In this document: positions 57,220 to 64,000 of the stretch, one piece after another
Layout of the letters: every line of letters begins with the position of its first letter
Numbering within the stretch: position 1 is the first letter of the stretch
Origin: Chaetomium olivaceum
Taxonomy: Eukaryota > Ascomycota > Sordariomycetes > Sordariales > Chaetomiaceae
Direction: 5' to 3'
Length of the DNA stretch: 64,000 nt
Assembly (NCBI GenBank): GCA_039881045.1
Contig: JAYWVB010000009.1
Location: 982,397 to 1,046,396, forward strand
Made by a program: the position numbers and the translations under genes
The notes under the pieces: generated by a model
Databases searched by the model: none
Seen by the model: the letters and a program-made list of their open reading frames with translations, nothing else
Told to the model about the DNA's origin: nothing

Positions 57220-60200
57220 ATGGCCGACACACCGTCCAACAACAACGCCGCCGCTCCGACCAGTACGTCCATATATGCTTTACCCCTCCATCGACCCCTC
57301 CATACCTATTTGAGCGCCCACAAACTTCCGGCCCGGACTAACTCGGACTCTTTCTTTACTACCAGACAACCCGGAATCTGAAGCTCCTGCCGTGCAGGAC
57401 ACACCCGCCGAGGACACGGCAGAAACGCAGCCAACCGAAGAGGAGGCCGAGCAGCCTGATGGTGCGTTTGCAAAACGGCCCAACGCACACATCCATAGTG
57501 GTCTTTGTCTTTGTCTGACACTGTTGACTAGATGCCCCCTTCCTCGTGAAGATTGTCCTGCCCCACGACGCCCAGCCGTTGGAGCTTCCAGTATGTTGAC
57601 AGTTTGGAATATCTTAGAACCTTTCTAAAAACGACACAGGTGTCCCCGCTGGAGCAAATCCACGAGATTCGGCAATCCGTTATCGAGCATCCAGTCGCCG
57701 TGCAATATTCTTGTTTTCACCTCGAACACAATGGGCAGCGTATCAACGACTTTGTCCAGGTTTCGGACGTCGAGGGCCTTGCCGCCGACTCCGAGTTGCA
57801 TGTCGTTGAGGATCCCTACACTGAGAAGGAGGCGAGGATTCATTTTATTCGGATTAGAGAGCTGATCGGCGCCGCCGGGGACCGTACCGACACTGCCCAA
57901 GGCATCCTCGCCGGTATTTCGATCCACGACGATGTCGTGGCTGCCGCCGCCGAGGAGGCCGAGAAGGAGGTCCAGCCCTACGATTTCACTGCGACCCCCG
58001 AACTCTCCGTTCTTCTTCCCAAAGAGACGCCGCCTGCGCCCAAGACCGTCAAGTTGATCACACTGTCGTCGTGGAACCCGCCACCGGCCCAGTGGAGGCA
58101 AAAAGGTCACCTTATCTACCTCGCTATTACCACGAACGAAGGCGAGCAACACCATGTGACCGGGCACGCGGGGGGGTTCTTCATCAACAACTCGAACAAG
58201 GACAAGTTTAACCCGACACCACGGACTGATGCCAAGGGTGCGTCGGCTCACTCTCTCTTCACCCTCCTCGACAAGATTTCGCCCTCGTTCGCGAAGTCGT
58301 TTGCCGACTTCCAGCAGTCCGCAAACACCAAGGAACCCTTGGCAACATTTCAGATTGGCAACACCGTCCCCTCAGCCCCCTGGATTGTGCCATCAGCCAC
58401 CTCGCCGCTGTGTGCTCACATCTCCGATCCGACAAGACCCCAGGAAACGTTCCTGCTGGGTGGCGCCGAGAACACGGATTCATTGAGAGACTGGAATGAG
58501 GAGTTCCAATCCGCCAAGGAGCTCCCCAGGGACTCGATCCAAGACCGCGTGTTCCGGGAACGTCTGCTAGCTAAGCTCTATGCTGACTACAACGATGCTG
58601 CTGCTCGCGGTGCGGTGCTGGTTGCCCGCGGCGAGGTTGCTCCGCTCAACCCAACCGAGGGCCGGGATGCCCAGATCTTCGTCTATAACAACGTCTTCTT
58701 CTCGTTCGGCGCTGATGGTGTCGGCACCTTCACTAGCGAGGGAGGTGACGAGGCTGCGCGCGTTGCTACCGGAAAGGACGTCCATGGTGTCAAGCTCGTG
58801 AACCAGCTCGACATCGATGGCTTGTACACCCCCGGCACAGTCGTCGTTGACTACATGGGCAAGCGCATTGTCGGCCAAAGCATCGTCCCCGGCATTTTCA
58901 AGCAGCCTGAACCTGGTGAGAACCAGATTCACTACGGTGCGGTCGATGGCAAGGATATCGTTGCCGCTGACGAAAGCTTTGCGCCTTCATTCGAGAAGCT
59001 CGCACAGGCTCTACGCGTCAAGAAGCACGCCGTGTGGGACAAGGATGACAAACGGTTCGACCTGGAGGCTAGTGTCGAGATGAAGGGCCTCCTTGGCACT
59101 GACGGTCGCAAGTACGTCTTGGATTTGTACCGCATCACACCACTGGACATCACCTGGATGGAGGAGAACAGCCCTGAAGGCGCCGAGTACCCCCACCGTA
59201 TGACCGTGTTGCGCCCGGAGCTAGTAGAGGCCTTGGGTAAGCAGAAGGCCCGCGAATTTGTCAACGCCGAGTTGCAAAAGCGTGCGGCCTCGAAGAAGCA
59301 GGACACGGTTGCGGAGACCAAGGAGGAAAAGCCGGAGGAGAAGGTCGAGAATGTTGAGGAGAAGGCCGAGGAGGCTGAGGAGAAAACCGAGGAGGCCAAG
59401 GCCGAGGCCGAGGAGGCCGACGCAACCGAGGAGAAGGCCGAGGAGAAGAAGGAGGAGGAAAAGACGGAGAACGAGCGGATCGACATGTCAAACTTCAAGT
59501 TCGCCCTGAATCCCGACGTCTTCAGCGGCCAGAACCCCCAGACCGACGAGGAGAAGGAGGAGATGGCCAAGGACGAGCAGGAGGTTCGCGATGCTTGCAC
59601 CTACCTCCGTGATACCGTCATCCCCGCCCTTATTCGGGATCTGAACGAGTCTGACATCAGCTTCCCGATGGATGGCCGCTCGCTCACCTCCCTTCTCCAC
59701 CGCCGCGGTATCAATCTGCGCTACCTCGGCAAGCTGGCGTCGCTGAGCGAAAACACTCGCCTGGAGTGCTTCCGTGACGTCTGCGTCCGCGAGATGATCG
59801 CGAGATCGTTCAAGCACGTCGCTGCCAAGTACCTCAAGACGCTACCCCTGCCGCTTACTTCGTCTTGCTTCTCTCACCTCTTCAACTGCTTGCTAGGCAC
59901 AGAGCTGAACTCCAATCCGGTCGCCGAGATTGACGAGTCTTACCGTTCTCTTTTCGATGAAGCCGATCTCGCATTCGAGAAGGTCACGCCCGAGGGCCTG
60001 AGGGAAGAAGTCCAGAGCGAGGCTGCTCGCAGGTTCCGGTTTGCTCTGCCGGATAGCTGGTGGACCCAGGCCAGACATCTGCAGTTGCTTCGTGAGATCG
60101 CCCTGAAGCTCGGTCTCCAGATCCAGATCAAGAAGTTCCGCTTCACTCAGTCCGCCGAGCCTGAGCCTGCGCCGCAGACTAACGGCCAGTCGCAGGCCGA

Positions 60201-61329
60201 GCCTGCCGCCAAGAAGAAGAACAAGAAGAAGTCCCGCGATGGGTCGCCATCTACCGCGCCGTCACCTGTCGTCGCGCCGCACACTTTCAGCCCCGACGAC
60301 TTTGTCAACATCGTGCCCATCATCAAGGACTCATGCCCGCGCAGCGCGCTGGCCGAGGAGGCACTGGAGGCCGGCCGCCTGTCGATCTACCAGAACCAGC
60401 GGAAGCTCGGCGAGGACCTCCTCCTCGAGTCGCTGTCTCTACACGAGCAGATCTATGGCCTTGTTCACCCCGAGGTTGCCCAGATATACCACACGCTCTC
60501 TCAGTTGTACTTCCAGCTCGACCAGAAGGATGCTGCCGTGGAGCTAGCCAAGAAGGCCGCCATCGTCGCCGAGCGGACAGTCGGCCTCGACTCGGCCGAG
60601 ACGGTGCTCAACTATCTCAACCTGAGCCTTTTCCTTCACCAGCGCGGCGACAGCAAGCTCGCGCTCGGTTACGCCAAGCACGCGCTCGACATCTGGAAGG
60701 TCATCTACGGCCCGGACCACCCGGACACCATCACCACCATCAACAACTACGCCGTCATGCTGCAGAGTCTCAAGGCGTACCACGAGTCCCGCCGCTGGTT
60801 CGAGGAGTCGCTCCGCGTCTGCGAGAAGGTCTTTGGCCGCCAGTCTATCAACTCGGCGACGCTCCTTTTCCAGCTCGCGCAGGCCCTCGCTCTCGACCAG
60901 GACTCCAAGGCCGCCGTCGACCGCATGCGCGAGAGCTACAACATCTTCCGCGCCTCCCTCGGCCCCGAGGACAAGAACACCAAGGAGGCCGAGCACTGGC
61001 TCGAGCAGCTCACGCACAACGCTGTCTCTATCGCCAAGCAGGCCAAGGACCTGCAGGCGCGCCGCGCACGCGGCGGGTACCGGTTTGCCTCGCGCGGCGT
61101 CAGCATCGGCGCCGGTGCAACGGGCGCCACGGGGGCGGCGGCGACCGAGCTGGCTGGCAAGCCGGCTCCGCCGCCGTCTATGGACGGCCGCACCATCGAC
61201 GAGCTCGTGCGGTACATCGAGGGCACCGACAAGAAGAAGTCGGGCGGCGCTGGTGGTGCCGGCGGGAAGAAGCGTGCTGGGCGCGGAAACCCTAAGAGGA
61301 GGGGCGGCGCTGCTGGTGGGAGCGCTTGA
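57220..61329 (+). CDS. cluA: clustered mitochondria protein CluA/Clu1 (Tif31)
   Basis: Cytosolic RNA-binding protein required for normal mitochondrial distribution, also found with eIF3 (p135/Tif31 in yeast). Exons 57220-57262, 57366-57461, 57532-57590 and 57640-61329; 1,295 residues, intact. The order of regions fits the family. After a short acidic leader comes the CLU N-terminal ubiquitin-like domain (FLVKIVLPHDAQPLELP, SPLEQIHEIRQSVIEHPVAV). A GSKIP-like segment comes next. The CLU domain is at about residues 330-550 (WNEEFQSAKELPRD, YNDAAARGAVLVARGE). A Glu/Lys-rich linker is near residue 630 (EEKVENVEEKAEEAEEKTEE). The eIF3-p135 region has FPMDGRSLTSLLHRRGINLR. C-terminal TPRs are at about 955-1195 (LLLESLSLHEQIYGLVHPEV, YAKHALDIWKVIYGPDHPDT). 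The tail is Gly/Arg/Lys-rich. Antisense frames over the coding region are shadows. Confidence 0.96.
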
Positions 61330-63029
61330 GCGAACGGTTGCCTGCTCAGGTTGACCTGCCGCGGTGATTCCGTAGGTTCGGGTTTGTTGGTTTGTGGGGT
61401 GGTGCATTTCCGGAACCACACGACATCCTTCGAAGGCGAGGATTGTGCGTGTAGTTTATTTCCCTCCGAATATGTAAATATAAGCCAGGATAGGCGGGGG
61501 CGGCGGTATTGGAAACACAAAAATAGGGTGAGGTGTGGGTTGGGATGGACGGCGGTGGAGGTGGTGGCATTCGATTCGCCGTTGTGTTTTCATTTTCATC
61601 ACGGAGCGTGGATATGGGGCGGACAAAAGCAAAAAAGCCGGGGCGGTATCTCATTTCTTACCTTATCATCATCATGACTTTGCTAGAGACCGACCTTGGG
61701 GCTGACAGGTCGTGGGCGGATGGGATGGTTGGTGGGTGGGGAGGGCAAAAAGGGAATGTGGGGGGAGGAACTTGGTGGCTTTGTTGTCGTTGCTGTTTGT
61801 TGTTGCATGGGGCGACGATGGTTGGTCGTTAACGAATTAATGGAACACCTCTTCACTCTCCAATATTTTCATCTTTCCATTTCCGTATTTTCGTGCATTG
61901 GATACCTGATAGAAAGCGTTTGTTATGTATGACGGCGGTGGGGCATGCCCGGTTGGGTGCGCTGTGAGCTGTGAGGCGGTGATTTGAGCTGCCCCTCACC
62001 ACATGCATTCCAAGGTTGCCCTGTATAGAAGTTAGTAAACAAGATGTTTGAATTTTCAACAGTTCTTCCAGCCTCTGCAACTTGCAACTTTTGTCCCTTT
62101 TCGTATTTTTATATTGTTTCTATTTTTATGTTTATCAGAACTAGTGATAAACACAAGGTGTGATTGTCAATTGAGGTGGCTGGGTGAACCGGAGGGCGCG
62201 GGTTCCCCTGATCCCTCAGATGGATTTTCGAGAACAGTGAAATAAATCTTTGGCGCGCACGGGGGACCAAACCACCAACCGGATTACCTCATAGTTACAT
62301 AGAACCCACTGCGTAGTACTTACATACCTAGTCTATGGTGCAGATTTAGGGCTGAGACCTCGAGTCTAAGTTTTTCTTTATCTGCATGAAACATATGCGT
62401 TGCCTAAACAATGGTGCACCTTGGATTGTAAATCTGCATGCGACCGAGCCCTCCTTTGTTGACTTTGGTGGGACTTGGGAGAAAGGAAGAGAGGGGGTTG
62501 GGAGTGGAGGTGCAAGTTGAGTGCAGCTCCCTTTCAAGGGTGGAACATGACGAACTTGTGCAGTTGCGCCGCACGTGAATTCCCACTTCGCCCCACCAAG
62601 ATCAGCGAATAGACCAGGCTGATTGGCCACTGACCCCTCTGTCCCTTCCTCGCGTTCAAGGCGCGAAAATCCCAAGTCAATTAAACAACTTGGACCTGGA
62701 ACTCACCAAGTTCTGCATGTTCTGCCCCGAACCAAGCCCGCAATCGCACACAGTTTAGCTTTGTTAGTGACCCGAATCACGGCACACCATTGTGACCACA
62801 CCATCTCGGATGGTCACTGCTCAACAGCAATTTACATTTCAAGCGGTCCTAGACATTGCGCGCAAAAGAATATACCGTGTCGCATTTCGTTACCAGGCTC
62901 AGCAGCGGGCAGCGGGCAGCAGGCCACGAAGCTCCCACCTCAAGCTCGTCGCCGAGTATACTTACCTAACCAGCAACCCTCCCGACCCCTCCTTCACCGG
63001 ACCTCACCTGATGGTGCAGCGCAATTAAA
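61330..63029. other. intergenic, cluA 3' flank and promoter of the FHA gene
   Basis: 1.7 kb with T-rich tracts (about 61640-62130) and no supported gene. Confidence 0.4.
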
Positions 63030-64000
63030 ATGCCCACGCCAACTAAACGCGCGCAACGCGTTCGCCGTGATTTGCGCAGCGATGCGATCGTCGAATCGTC
63101 CTCGCCATCCCGCCCCTCAAAGCGGCGCAGAAAGGTAAGGATGTCCCGCGTGCCCCTCGGTCGCGAGCAACCCCCCGAATTGGACCTCGACCTCCCCCTC
63201 GGCTTTATCACTCCTATATCTGTGGTTACCACTTCGCTGCTACCTACTCTATATCTTTACTTTTGCTTCATTGCGCTGACCATATATCTTTCGGTAGAAT
63301 GATGACGCCGCCGAAACAACCGAGACCTCCGAACCCGTCGACGAAGGCGACTCGTCTCACCTCGCCGATCAGTCCGCAATCGAAGACGACGACCAGCTTG
63401 TGACCCGGGTAACCCAGCATTTACTAGCTCCCCCGGCGCAAGTGCAGGCCAGCAAGGACCACTCTAATAGCATCCACGAGTCGAACAAGGAGGGAGTGAA
63501 GGCCTATGCCAAGATCGCCGCTCTGGATTGGACCTACTACATCACGAGGCTGACTGTCAACATTGGCCGCTCGTCCGACCCCGCCCAGGCCCGAGCGGAT
63601 CAGAACCAGAAAGATTCCGATCAAAACCAGGAGGACCCCGACGCGATACACATTGATTTGGGTCCGAGCAAGCTTGTCTCACGGCTTCACGCCGTAGTTT
63701 ACTTCAACCGCGACCAGGAGAAATGGTGGTTGCTCGTTAAGGGGCGCAACTCGCTCAAGGTGGATGGCTCGCTGTGGAAGGCCGGCCAGGCTGGGCCTCT
63801 GCGAAGTGGTGAGGTCATCGAAGTGGGCGGCGTGGAGATGATGTTTGTCCTCCCCATCGACCTCAGCCCACTTCAAATCGCCCAGCAGTATCTGGAGCGG
63901 GCCGGCATTGTCAAGCCGGAGCCTTCCGCAACCCCGGTGCGGCCGACGCGGCACCCGCTGCCGTCGGGGGATGGCATCCATACGAGCTCCCGACCAAGTC
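63030..64000 (+). CDS. FHA-domain protein, probable forkhead transcription factor (5' part)
   Basis: Partial: the gene runs off the window end. Exon 1 63030-63134 (MPTPTKRAQRVRRDLRSD, ending SKRRRK), intron 63135-63297, exon 2 from 63298. After an acidic stretch comes an FHA phosphothreonine-binding domain: KAYAKIAALDWTYYITRLTV, NIGRSSDP, IDLGPSKLVSRLHAVVYF (the Arg/Ser and Ser-Arg-x-His contacts are present), WWLLVKGRNSLKVDG and RSGEVIEVGGVEMMFVLP. FHA at this position with the LDWTYYI and LGPSK features is typical of Fkh1/Fkh2-type factors; the forkhead domain would lie beyond 64000 and is not seen. Another FHA protein remains possible. Confidence 0.8.

Noticed and set aside
58932..59600. 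Ser/Phe-rich 222-codon minus frame over cluA
   Set aside because: It is the reverse reading of the Glu/Lys-rich linker of CluA.

Overview
The window is nuclear DNA of a filamentous ascomycete, most likely a Sordariomycete of the Sordariales (Chaetomiaceae/Neurospora-like). The evidence is the many 50-70 nt introns of the form GTANGT...CTAAC/CTGAC...CAG, the GC-rich exons, dispersed single 5S rRNA genes of the Neurospora kind rather than 5S inside the rDNA, and the gene set (PalB, Vts1, CluA, DUF2434, FRE-type ferric reductase).

Left part (1-19.1 kb), conserved housekeeping genes: TFIIIC TPR subunit (-), Vts1 SAM-domain RNA-binding protein (-), ribosomal protein eL29 in four tiny exons (-), a peroxisomal adenine-nucleotide carrier (-), the calpain-like protease PalB/RIM13 (+), and a C2H2 zinc-finger protein (-).

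Middle part (about 19.1-39.5 kb), gene-poor and accessory in character. It holds a decayed PIF1/Helitron-type helicase, degenerate 5S copies, then a multidomain gene at 25.9-30.1 kb (stonustoxin-type MACPF-like N-terminus, thioredoxin-like region, fibronectin III, AIG1-like P-loop GTPase, Cys/His cluster). A 5S 3' fragment starts about ten bases after that gene's stop, and an intact-looking 5S gene follows at 30.65 kb. Next come a six-bladed fucose-type lectin, a zinc alcohol dehydrogenase, tRNA-splicing endonuclease subunit Sen15, and a HeLo-like/pseudokinase protein of the fungal cell-death type. A pore-protein-related GTPase, a lectin and a HeLo-pseudokinase so close together suggest a recognition/defence neighbourhood; that is an inference.

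Right part (40-64 kb), conserved genes again: Dim1/Dib1 U5 snRNP protein (+), DUF2434 membrane protein (+), SLC35F6-like transporter (+), Yippee zinc protein (-), ferric reductase (-), an unrecognised acidic protein (-), CluA/Clu1 (+), and the 5' part of an FHA-domain (forkhead-type) factor cut by the window end.

Many conserved genes, including ones expected to be essential, carry single-base frame offsets, several of them at homopolymers. The simplest reading is an unpolished assembly, so broken frames here should not be taken as pseudogenes without checking.
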